Origin: an uncultured Tateyamaria sp.
Lineage (GTDB): Bacteria > Pseudomonadota > Alphaproteobacteria > Rhodobacterales > Rhodobacteraceae
Assembly (NCBI GenBank): GCA_947501275.1
Contig: CANMVD010000003.1
Coordinates: 248,001-312,000 of the forward strand
DNA length: 64,000 bases
Reading direction: 5' to 3'
Within the stretch, counting starts at the first letter, position 1; the number at the start of each line of letters is the position of its first letter. The position numbers and the translations under genes are program-made. The notes under the pieces are model-generated. The model searched no databases. It had not been told where the DNA came from and saw only the letters and a list, made by a program, of their open reading frames with translations. Below, one piece after another: positions 18,314 to 25,636 of the stretch.

Positions 18314-18828
18314 CTGGCGCAGACGAATGGCACACCCTGCTGGACCCGGACAAACACATCGTGTGGCAAGGTCAGCTTTCGTCGCGGGTCCAACTGGAAT
18401 TTGACAGCGGGTTTTTCGTCTTGTTCATGATGGTGTGGGGCGGCATCCCTTTGATTTTAGTCATCAGCAACCCCGGGTTTTTGTTGCTTGGCGTGCCGGC
18501 CCTTTTCGTGGGCATCACGCTCTATTTCTTTGTGGGTCAGCATTTCTGGGCTGCCTTCCAACGCAGCAGCACCTTTTACACCCTGTCCAACAAACACGCC
18601 TTCATCGCCTATCGCGGCTTAGCGGGGCGCAAGCTGGACAGTTTTCCCATCACCTCCGAGACGACCTTGCGATTGGATGAAGGACGCAAAAGCGCTGTCT
18701 GGTTCGGTCTGCGCGAGGGGCGTCAGATGTTCAGCAACGCCACTGAGAGACCGTTGGGTTTCGAACGGCTTGACGCTCCACGTGAGGTATATCAACTGCT
18801 CCGAGCCGTACAAAGAGGCGACGCATGA
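18310..18828 (+). CDS. PH-like membrane protein, second copy of a pair
   Basis: A 172-residue paralogue of the product at 17256-17774, of equal length. It has DKHIVWQGQL, two helices at about residues 36-52 and 55-76, then FYTLSNKHAFIAYRG and LDSFPITSETTLRLDEG. The overall plan is two membrane helices and a YdbS-like PH domain. Identity with the first copy is clear but modest, so the duplication is old. Its start overlaps the previous gene (ATGA) and its stop overlaps the dihydroorotase-like start (ATGA). Function is unknown. Confidence 0.85.
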   Translation: MTGADEWHTLLDPDKHIVWQGQLSSRVQLEFDSGFFVLFMMVWGGIPLILVISNPGFLLLGVPALFVGITLYFFVGQHFWAAFQRSSTFYTLSNKHAFIAYRGLAGRKLDSFPITSETTLRLDEGRKSAVWFGLREGRQMFSNATERPLGFERLDAPREVYQLLRAVQRGDA

Positions 18829-20108
18829 CAGATCTGCTTTTGACCAACGCCAAGATGATCGATCCCGCAGGCGACAGCGTCACCACTGGCGCGATCGCCA
18901 TCACGGCAGGCAAAATATCGGCCATTATCACGGACGATGCCCCCCACCCACAAGCCAAAGAGACTGTGGACTGCAACAGAAAACACCTCGCGCCCGGCAT
19001 CATCGACATCGGGGTCAAGGTCTGTGAACCCGGTGAACGGCACAAGGAAAGCTTTGGCTCCGCTGGTCTTGCCGCCGCCGCAGGGGGCGTCACCACCATG
19101 GTCACGCGACCGGACACGGATCCTGCCATCGACAACCCCGAAACGCTGGAATTCGTGATCCGCCGCGCCCGCGAAGCGGCCCCCGTCAACGTCCTGCCCA
19201 TGGCCGCCCTGACCAAAGGACGCGAAGGGCGCGAAATGACGGAAATCGGGTTCCTGCTGGATGCAGGGGCCGTTGCCTTCACCGATTGCGACCATGTCGT
19301 GCGCGACACCAAGGTCTTTGGGCGTGCACTTGCATATGCCCGCAGCCTCGGCGCGCTGGTTCTCGCGCACCCACAGGATCCCGGCCTCAGCGCAGGGGCT
19401 GCCGCCACATCCGGTAAATTCGCCTCGCTCCGGGGCCTCCCAGCAGTTTCGCCCATGGCCGAACGTATGGGGCTTGATCGCGATATCGCCATGGTCGAGA
19501 TGACAGGCGCGCGATATCACGCGGATCAGATTACCGCCTCGCGTGCGCTGCCCCCGTTGGAGCGGGCCAAGGCCAACGGCCTCGACGTGACAGCAGGGAC
19601 ATCCATACACCACTTGACGCTAAACGCGCTGGACGTTGCGGACTACCGCACCTTCTTCAAGATCAAGCCCCCCCTGCGGGATGAAGAAGACCGCATCGCA
19701 GTGGCAGAGGCCGTGCAATCCGGCCTCATTGACATCATAAGCTCCATGCACACACCCCAAGACGAGGAAAGCAAACGGCTCCCCTTCGAGGCTGCCGCCA
19801 GCGGTGCCGTGGCGCTGGAAACGCTGCTGCCTGCGGCCATGCGGCTGTTCCACGCCGGGCTCGTCGACCTGCCCGGGTTGTGGCGCGCCATGGCGTTGAA
19901 CCCGGCCAAACGGCTAGGGCTAGACGCGGGAAGGCTCAGCATCGGCGCTCCTGCGGATCTGGTGCTGTTTGATCCACACGCGCCTTTCGTGATGGATCGT
20001 GCAACACTGTCGTCCAAATCGCGCAATACCCCGTTTGACGGTGCGCGGATGCAAGGTAAGGTTCTGGCGACTTATGTCGCTGGAAATGCAGTGTTTGAAC
20101 GGTCCTGA
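18825..20108 (+). CDS. pyrC': Catalytically inactive dihydroorotase (PyrC')
   Basis: A 427-residue amidohydrolase-fold protein of the dihydroorotase family that lacks the metal site. The usual D-x-H-x-H is DIGVK at 61-65 (both histidines gone). The second-histidine segment reads YHADQI at 231-236 with Gln where His is expected. The metal-site TDHAPH is SMHTPQ at 307-312, with Asp and the last His lost. Pseudomonas PyrC' is a known inactive homologue needed to assemble aspartate transcarbamoylase, and the shared operon with pyrB supports the same structural role. A working dihydroorotase must be encoded elsewhere. The start overlaps the preceding gene by 4 bases; the stop shares a base with the plsY start. 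Confidence 0.9.
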   Translation: MTDLLLTNAKMIDPAGDSVTTGAIAITAGKISAIITDDAPHPQAKETVDCNRKHLAPGIIDIGVKVCEPGERHKESFGSAGLAAAAGGVTTMVTRPDTDPAIDNPETLEFVIRRAREAAPVNVLPMAALTKGREGREMTEIGFLLDAGAVAFTDCDHVVRDTKVFGRALAYARSLGALVLAHPQDPGLSAGAAATSGKFASLRGLPAVSPMAERMGLDRDIAMVEMTGARYHADQITASRALPPLERAKANGLDVTAGTSIHHLTLNALDVADYRTFFKIKPPLRDEEDRIAVAEAVQSGLIDIISSMHTPQDEESKRLPFEAAASGAVALETLLPAAMRLFHAGLVDLPGLWRAMALNPAKRLGLDAGRLSIGAPADLVLFDPHAPFVMDRATLSSKSRNTPFDGARMQGKVLATYVAGNAVFERS

Positions 20109-20722
20109 TGCCTAACATCGAATCCACTTTTGCCGTGCTCGCCCTGTGGGCGGTCATCGGTTATCTCGCCGGGTCTGTGCCCTTTGGCATGGTGCTGGCG
20201 CGGGTCATGAACCTCGGCAACCTGCGCGACATCGGGTCGGGCAATATCGGCGCGACAAACGTCTTGCGCACCGGCAACAAAAAGGCCGCGGCACTGACAC
20301 TGCTGCTGGACGGGGCCAAAGGGGCCGTGATCCTGCTGCTGGCAAGAGTCGTGACAGGAGCGGAAGACACTGCCCTGATCGCAGGGCTCGCCGCAATGAT
20401 CGGGCACTGCTACCCGATCTGGCTGAAATTCAAAGGCGGCAAAGGGGTCGCCACGTTTCTCGGACTGTTGCTGGCCTTTCACTGGCCGGTCGGTGTTGGG
20501 GCCTGCATTGCTTGGTTGATTGGTGCCGGAATTTGGCGGATTTCTTCCATGGGGGCGCTGGTGGCCGCCGCCTCCTCTACCTTCCTCATTCTGTTTTCGG
20601 GACGTGGCGACGCGTTGGTTTGGGGGGCTCTGCTCACGTTGCTGATCTACTGGCGCCACCGTGCCAATATCTCACGGATCAAGGCCGGTACTGAACCCAA
20701 GATCGGGCAGAAATCCGCGTGA
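20108..20722 (+). CDS. plsY: Acyl-phosphate:glycerol-3-phosphate acyltransferase PlsY
   Basis: PlsY is the inner-membrane enzyme that uses acyl phosphate to make lysophosphatidic acid, the first step of phospholipid synthesis. The 204-residue protein has the expected five helices and the family motifs GSVPFGMV, RDIGSGNIGATNVLR, the glycine-rich FKGGKGVATFLG, and a C-terminal RHRANISRI. The ATG at 20108 overlaps the upstream stop (TGATG). It belongs to the coupled pyr chain. Confidence 0.95.
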   Translation: MPNIESTFAVLALWAVIGYLAGSVPFGMVLARVMNLGNLRDIGSGNIGATNVLRTGNKKAAALTLLLDGAKGAVILLLARVVTGAEDTALIAGLAAMIGHCYPIWLKFKGGKGVATFLGLLLAFHWPVGVGACIAWLIGAGIWRISSMGALVAAASSTFLILFSGRGDALVWGALLTLLIYWRHRANISRIKAGTEPKIGQKSA

Positions 20723-21087
20723 GCGGATTCGGGCACGCACTTGCCGCCTTGCCCTCCGGAACGTTCACCGGCACTGCAAATGACATACGCTATATCGTGA
20801 CCAAGACCGTACTGGGCCAGGGGCGCACCACCAAACTGGTCGCCGAAGAACTGGGGGGCAGCGACTACATTTCCCTCAACTATTTCGACCTGAGTTCGGG
20901 CGCACGCCTAAAACCTTGCGAGATGCCAGTGCAAAAGGTCGTCGACTTTGTGCTGGCGCTACAACCCACTTCGGCCCAAGATCCTTTCATCTTGCCAAGT
21001 AAACTTCGGGGGGCCGCAGGCGGGGGCAGCGCCCCCTCGACAGAAACACCACAACCCAAGCCCCAGAAAAGCACAAGCACCCCATGA
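20719..21087 (+). CDS. Small hypothetical protein
   Basis: A 122-residue protein from a GTG start that overlaps the plsY stop (GTGA), which supports the start. Residues 1-85 look like a compact domain with GTANDIRYIVTKTVLGQGRT, EELGGSDYISLNYFDLSSG and MPVQKVVDFVLALQP. The last 35 residues are rich in Gly, Pro, Ser and Thr and probably unstructured. There is no signal peptide or helix. I do not recognise it. Its stop overlaps the following LysE start. Confidence 0.75.
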   Translation: MSGFGHALAALPSGTFTGTANDIRYIVTKTVLGQGRTTKLVAEELGGSDYISLNYFDLSSGARLKPCEMPVQKVVDFVLALQPTSAQDPFILPSKLRGAAGGGSAPSTETPQPKPQKSTSTP

Positions 21088-21707
21088 CCGATATCAACCT
21101 GCCCCTCATCCTGCTGGCCGCCGTTCTGGCCGGCGCCAGCCCCGGCCCGGCCACGCTGACCATCGCAGGCACATCGATGGAATCTGGTCGTCGGGCAGGG
21201 CTCGCCGTGGCCGCCGGCGTGACAACGGGGTCTTTTATGTGGTCGGTCTCGGCGGCCTTCGGATTGGGGGCAATCATGCTGGCCAATGCCTGGCTCTTTG
21301 AAATTGTACGCTATGCCGGGGCCGCCTATCTGGGTTGGCTGGCTCTCAAATCAGCCCGGTCTGCATGGCTGGGCGCAAAACTCAAATTGCCGCCGATCAA
21401 GTCCCGTGCGTTGCGGGGGCACTACGCCAAAGGTCTCGCCTTGCACCTCACCAACCCCAAGGCGATCCTGTTCTTCGGTGCGCTCTATTCCGTCGGAGTG
21501 CCACCGGGGTCGTCCGTTCTTTCACTGCTGACAGTGATCCTCAGCGTAGGAGCCTCCAGCTTCATCATCTTTCACGGCTACGCTTTCATATTCTCATCCA
21601 AACCGATGATGACCGCCTATATCCGCGCCAAACGCGGGTTCGAGGCAGCCTTTGCCATGTTCTTTGGCGCTGCTGCCCTGCGGATTTTGACTGCAAAACT
21701 GACCTGA
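21084..21707 (+). CDS. LysE/RhtB family exporter
   Basis: A 207-residue membrane protein with the LysE/RhtB SPGP signature (AGASPGPATLTIAGTSMESGR) and LTNPKAILFFGALYSVG. Six helices are predicted. It is a second LysE family member in the window, distinct from the one at 14821-15429. The start overlaps the preceding gene by 4 bases and it ends the coupled pyr/plsY chain. Substrate unknown. Confidence 0.88.
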   Translation: MTDINLPLILLAAVLAGASPGPATLTIAGTSMESGRRAGLAVAAGVTTGSFMWSVSAAFGLGAIMLANAWLFEIVRYAGAAYLGWLALKSARSAWLGAKLKLPPIKSRALRGHYAKGLALHLTNPKAILFFGALYSVGVPPGSSVLSLLTVILSVGASSFIIFHGYAFIFSSKPMMTAYIRAKRGFEAAFAMFFGAAALRILTAKLT

Positions 21708-21720
21708 TCTCCGAAGACGA

Positions 21721-21770
21721 TTGACACACCAGTAAATTCTGTTATTTCTGTCCGAACAGAAAAAACAGAA
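21721..21770 (+). promoter_or_regulatory. Promoter and nested palindrome before the GbsR/MarR gene
   Basis: A TTGACA box at 21721-21726 is followed 16 bases later by TATTTC at 21743-21748, a plausible sigma-70 promoter. The -10 region lies inside a nested perfect palindrome centred between 21753 and 21754: outer arms TTCTGTT (21737-21743) and AACAGAA (21764-21770), inner arms TTTCTGT (21745-21751) and ACAGAAA (21756-21762). Such a position fits autorepression by the MarR-type product of the next gene. The symmetry is seen directly; binding is inference. Confidence 0.65.
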
Positions 21771-21784
21771 TTGAAGCGCGAAAC

Positions 21785-22315
21785 ATGCAGCTAACCCAAG
21801 CCATGCAAGACTTTATCCTCCACTGGGGGGATATGGGCCAAAAATGGGGCACCAACCGTTCTGTCGCACAGATTCACGCCCTACTGCACATCTCTCCTGA
21901 CCCACTGACCGCAGATGAGATTTGCGACTTGCTGAACCTGGCTCGCTCCAACGTGTCCAACGGGTTGAAAGAATTGCAGTCGCAAGGGCTTGTGCAATCC
22001 TCGCGCAAGTTGGGCGACCGGCGCGATCACTTCCATTCGATCCGCGACATGTTCGAACTGGTCAACGTTGTGATCGAAAGCCGGCGCGCCCGCGAATACG
22101 CCCCCACCGTCAAAGCGCTTCACAAAGTACAGGAAGAGGCCGAAGGCGATGCAACCCCCGCCGCCGTCAAGGCGCGTATCAGGGAAACACTCGAAACGAT
22201 GCAAATGTTTGACGACTGGTACATGGAAGTGAACCGCTTACCCCGCTCGGTCCAACTGACCGCACTAAAGATGGGCGCCCGCATCGCGCGCTTCCTGCCC
22301 AAGTCAAAATCCTAA
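21785..22315 (+). CDS. GbsR/MarR family transcriptional regulator
   Basis: A 176-residue DNA-binding protein. A winged helix-turn-helix is visible at about residues 35-80 (PLTADEICDLLNLARSNVSNGLKELQSQGLVQ) followed by a wing with KLGDRRDHFHS. The C-terminal half is helical and likely forms the dimer. GbsR-type regulators often control genes for osmoprotectants, but the sequence gives no ligand. A palindrome sits immediately upstream. Four membrane- or lipid-related genes follow on the same strand and could be targets. Confidence 0.88.
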   Translation: MQLTQAMQDFILHWGDMGQKWGTNRSVAQIHALLHISPDPLTADEICDLLNLARSNVSNGLKELQSQGLVQSSRKLGDRRDHFHSIRDMFELVNVVIESRRAREYAPTVKALHKVQEEAEGDATPAAVKARIRETLETMQMFDDWYMEVNRLPRSVQLTALKMGARIARFLPKSKS

Positions 22316-22360
22316 GACTGCACGTGCAACGCTAAAAAATTTTACCTGAAAGCTTCTCTC

Positions 22361-22822
22361 ATGACAGAAATGACGAAAATGTTTGGACGCCGCGACAATC
22401 CAACTCCCCGGTATAACGTGCGCTATGCGGTTGACCCTGTGGCCTTTGCTTTCGCCCTTTTAGCCGCTCCGTTGCTTGTGGCAGTGCTGGGCTTTTGGGT
22501 GATCGGTATTCCGGTCTTTGCCCTTTACTTCGGTGGGCCTGCCTACCTGGTGATGGGCACACCGATCTTGCTGATCTACCTCCGCTTGCGGCAGGGATCC
22601 GCGCTCGAAGTGGCCAAGTTGGCTTTGGCGACCGTCGTGGTTGGCCTTGCCGCGCTGCTGGCAACGTTGAGTGTGCTCAACCTTGGTTCTGAAGTTCAGA
22701 TCGTCGCGATACTGGGCGGCTTTGCCGTCATCATCGGACCGCTCTGGGGCTACACATTTGGCCGCCTCTATAACCGCTGGCGCAACGATCTGTCGCGCCA
22801 CCCCATTCCCAATCTCGCATGA
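22361..22822 (+). CDS. Hypothetical membrane protein
   Basis: A 153-residue protein with a short hydrophilic N-terminus, four predicted helices (about residues 27-47, 49-72, 84-105 and 112-130) and a basic tail (YNRWRNDLSRHP). No known motif is seen. The gap to the upstream regulator gene is 45 bases and the next small membrane protein gene starts 18 bases after its stop, so these two are likely co-transcribed. Confidence 0.75.
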   Translation: MTEMTKMFGRRDNPTPRYNVRYAVDPVAFAFALLAAPLLVAVLGFWVIGIPVFALYFGGPAYLVMGTPILLIYLRLRQGSALEVAKLALATVVVGLAALLATLSVLNLGSEVQIVAILGGFAVIIGPLWGYTFGRLYNRWRNDLSRHPIPNLA

Positions 22823-22840
22823 ACCGAAAGGACCTTTGTT

Positions 22841-23191
22841 ATGCTGACCCTAGGACTGTTCTATATTCTCTTCGCCCTCACTGCTGTGGGGGCACTCACC
22901 CTGATGATCCTGCGTATTGGGGCCATGATCGGCGACTGCCCCGTAAGCGCTGCACGTGCCCGCGCCGTCTCGATCACCGTTGCCACCGGGTTTGCGGCCA
23001 TCGGCACAGGTGGGGTGGTCATGATCGGGGCTGTTCTGCCCTTCATGGCCAAAGCCCCGTTTGCCGCCCTGATGCTGGCACTTGGATTTGCAGCACTGTG
23101 TCTGGGCCTTGGGTTCACACACGCTATGGGCACCTTGCGCGCCGCCCTGCTCCCCCCCGTCCGAACCACAGCTGCCAGCGGCCAACGCTGA
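22841..23191 (+). CDS. Small hypothetical membrane protein
   Basis: A 116-residue protein with a strong ribosome site (AAAGGACC, 8 bases before ATG). Three to four hydrophobic helices fill most of the length (FYILFALTAVGALTLMIL, VSITVATGFAAIGTGGVVMIGAV, AALMLALGFAALCLGLGF), then a short polar tail. The family is not recognised. It is probably co-transcribed with the preceding membrane protein. Confidence 0.72.
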   Translation: MLTLGLFYILFALTAVGALTLMILRIGAMIGDCPVSAARARAVSITVATGFAAIGTGGVVMIGAVLPFMAKAPFAALMLALGFAALCLGLGFTHAMGTLRAALLPPVRTTAASGQR

Positions 23192-23263
23192 AATCAGCCC
23201 CGCATCCGTCTAAGAATCGACACATACACCTGTTCCATAACAAGTACTTACGGAGGATTTGCC

Positions 23264-24067
23264 ATGACCCCGCCCGCCCAAATCGCCCAAGACCACGCCC
23301 GTATCCGTGCAGAGGCGACCCGTCTCGCTGGACGCCCCCAGGATCTGGTGCAGCGCGCACAAGTCTATCTGCATCTTTATCGGCACGCCCGTGGTCGCCA
23401 TGTCTTTCCGCTGCTTGCAGCCCATGGCGCTCTGTGGGGGTCAGGCCACTTCCGACGTGGGCAAAGGCTTGCGCAGGTTCTGTCGCTGGGCGCGCCCAAT
23501 CGGGCTGCGAAACTGGCCCGGCTCGCCAACTTTGCCCACGCGTTCAAAGACATCAACCGCCGTGTTTGTGTTGAAACATACACCACCTATCACCTGACCG
23601 CCCTGCACGGGGCAGACGGTGCAATTGCGGTTGGAATCGCACCGAATCTGGCTCACGCATTGGCTGACTGCCATTCCGCGGAAACCTTTGGACCGGAGCG
23701 CACCCGCGACCTCTTCACCGCTTTCTTTGAGTGGGAGCAGGACAACGTGGTTCAAGGTGCACTGGATGATGCCCGCGCCAAACTGGACTGGCCAATGATG
23801 GACCCCATCACCATGCGCCCACCTATCCGTTTTGCCTATTTCCCCGGCGCACATGTGCTGTGGTTCCGCCAGTTCCACGACAAATCCGAACGCATCCGCA
23901 AAGGGCAGCGTGCTTACGCCCTCGCCGATCGCCAGGGATGGGACAGGGTCGAGGCAGCGCTGGATCACTACGGCATTTTGCCTGATCAGGTGATGAAGCG
24001 CCCGGAGGCCACGTTTCGCGCATTGCTGGACGGTCTCAGCCTGAATCCTCTGACTGTTTGCCCCTGA
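23264..24067 (+). CDS. Unknown soluble protein upstream of a desaturase
   Basis: A 267-residue protein with an excellent ribosome site (GGAGGA, 7 bases before ATG). It has no signal peptide or membrane helix and is rich in His, Arg and aromatic residues; alpha-helical content seems high. Segments such as YLHLYRHARGRHVFPLLAAHGALW and FFEWEQDNVVQGALDDARAKLDWP hint at a helical bundle. The stop lies 28 bases before the desaturase gene, so the pair is probably one transcript. I do not recognise the family; a link to lipid desaturation is suggested by position only. Confidence 0.75.
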   Translation: MTPPAQIAQDHARIRAEATRLAGRPQDLVQRAQVYLHLYRHARGRHVFPLLAAHGALWGSGHFRRGQRLAQVLSLGAPNRAAKLARLANFAHAFKDINRRVCVETYTTYHLTALHGADGAIAVGIAPNLAHALADCHSAETFGPERTRDLFTAFFEWEQDNVVQGALDDARAKLDWPMMDPITMRPPIRFAYFPGAHVLWFRQFHDKSERIRKGQRAYALADRQGWDRVEAALDHYGILPDQVMKRPEATFRALLDGLSLNPLTVCP

Positions 24068-24095
24068 CACCTACTATCCCAAAAAGGGTCACACC

Positions 24096-24914
24096 ATGTG
24101 CGACATCGAAAAACCGCCCAAAGACATCGAGTGGCAAGATCTGACCGGTTTGACCCGCTGGGGGAGCCTGCGTGAACTAACCTTGCCACTGCCGTGGTTG
24201 CTGCTCAGCTGGGCGTTATACGCGACGCCCTATTGGGCCCTTGGCCTGCCCGCCAGTTTCATGTTTTTCCTCTGCGCACTGCGATTGAACCACGAGGCGA
24301 TCCACAACAACATTGGCCTGTCACGGCGCAGCGATGGCTGGGTCATGCATGTGCTCAGCGCCATCATGCTTGGCTCCAACCACGCGGATGCATACTGCCA
24401 TCTGAAACATCACAAACACAGTATGGGCCCCGAAGATTGCGAAGGGAAATGCGCCCATATGAGTGCACTCCAAGTGCTGGCCTACGGGCCCCGCTTTCCC
24501 TTTGATCTCAACATCAATGCGTGGCGCAGCGGGTCCCGCTATTGGCAGGTGCGCGTGCTGCGTGACTGGGCAGGCGTAGCTGGATTTGTTGCAGTCATGG
24601 TGATGATCGGCACCCAATGGGCGCTGCTGCATCTGGGCGTCATGGTGCTTGGGCAATGCATGACCGCCTTCTTCGCCGTGTGGATCACACATCAAGGCAC
24701 CCAGAATTCCGGCCTCGCCGGGCGCAGTCAACGCGGGCCATTGGCGCGGCTTGCTTACCTGATGTTCTATCACCGCGAACACCATTTGTTTCCGCGCGTG
24801 CCAGTCAGTCGATTGCCAGAACTGGCCATGCGATTGGACATCAGTGTTCCGGGATACGCCGCTGCCAGAATACCGGTCGTACCCGCATGGGACAAAACCA
24901 AGGTACAGGGTTAA
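24096..24914 (+). CDS. Membrane fatty acid desaturase family protein
   Basis: A 272-residue member of the membrane di-iron desaturase/hydroxylase family. Three histidine boxes are present: HEAIH at 66-70, HLKHH at 102-106 and HREHH at 226-230. Hydrophobic helices lie around 30-60 and 155-195. These enzymes use oxygen and electrons from a redox partner to introduce a double bond or hydroxyl group into acyl chains or carotenoids. The short length resembles carotenoid- or sphingolipid-type enzymes more than long acyl desaturases; the substrate cannot be told from sequence alone. AAGGG lies 8 bases upstream of ATG. Confidence 0.88.
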   Translation: MCDIEKPPKDIEWQDLTGLTRWGSLRELTLPLPWLLLSWALYATPYWALGLPASFMFFLCALRLNHEAIHNNIGLSRRSDGWVMHVLSAIMLGSNHADAYCHLKHHKHSMGPEDCEGKCAHMSALQVLAYGPRFPFDLNINAWRSGSRYWQVRVLRDWAGVAGFVAVMVMIGTQWALLHLGVMVLGQCMTAFFAVWITHQGTQNSGLAGRSQRGPLARLAYLMFYHREHHLFPRVPVSRLPELAMRLDISVPGYAAARIPVVPAWDKTKVQG

Positions 24915-25018
24915 ATCGTCGGAAACCTTGTCACTGTAACGGTCTCATCCTGCCATAGTCCTGCCCGTTTATTCCCCGAATAAGAGAAGAACGAACCGGT
25001 AAACAGGTAACCAAACCC

Positions 25019-25606
25019 ATGGGTTTCTTTCAGGCAATCAATTCCGTCTTTTCCAACTATTTCAACTTTTCGGGGCGGGCTCCGATGTCGGAATATTGGT
25101 GGTTCTTTCTGTTCGAGACACTGGCCGTTCTGGCCCTCGGTGCCGTCGATCTCTGGTATCTCATCTCGCTGACGCAACAGACCGGCAGCTTCGAGTTGGC
25201 CGTCGCGACTGCCAGTGTCTGGGATTTCATGCTGGTCTATTACGCCATCGCCACCTTTGTGCCGCGCTTGTCCGTCAGCGTCCGCCGTCTGCATGACGCG
25301 GGCATGTCCGGTTTTATGTACCTGCTGATTTTTATACCGGCCATTGGGCAAATGCTGATCTATGTGCTGATGCTGTTCCCGTCCGCGGCCGAGGACAACA
25401 TCTACGGCCCACCCCATCGCGGTGGGCCACGCAGCCCGAGCAAACCGAGCACAGGTCCCAACCGGCACGATCCGATGCAAGGCTACGCGGTGCTTGATCG
25501 TGCCAAGGCGGAACCGACACCGGAAATGATTGCCGCGCGCAAAGCCGAAGTTCACGCGCTCTATCGTCAACGGGTTTTGGGGGAAAATCCGGTTCCGGCC
25601 GAGTAA
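25019..25606 (+). CDS. DUF805 family membrane protein
   Basis: A 195-residue protein with the DUF805 core: GRAPMSEYWWFFLFETL near the start, RLSVSVRRLHDAGMSGFMYLL in the middle, and several membrane helices. A 60-residue polar tail follows. The family is widespread and of unknown function. About 104 bases separate it from the desaturase; that spacer holds a perfect 6-base inverted repeat TTATTC-ccc-GAATAA at 24969-24983 that could be an operator. Confidence 0.9.
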   Translation: MGFFQAINSVFSNYFNFSGRAPMSEYWWFFLFETLAVLALGAVDLWYLISLTQQTGSFELAVATASVWDFMLVYYAIATFVPRLSVSVRRLHDAGMSGFMYLLIFIPAIGQMLIYVLMLFPSAAEDNIYGPPHRGGPRSPSKPSTGPNRHDPMQGYAVLDRAKAEPTPEMIAARKAEVHALYRQRVLGENPVPAE

Positions 25607-25636
25607 TTCCTCCATGCGTTCGCCTCGTGAGGGCGA

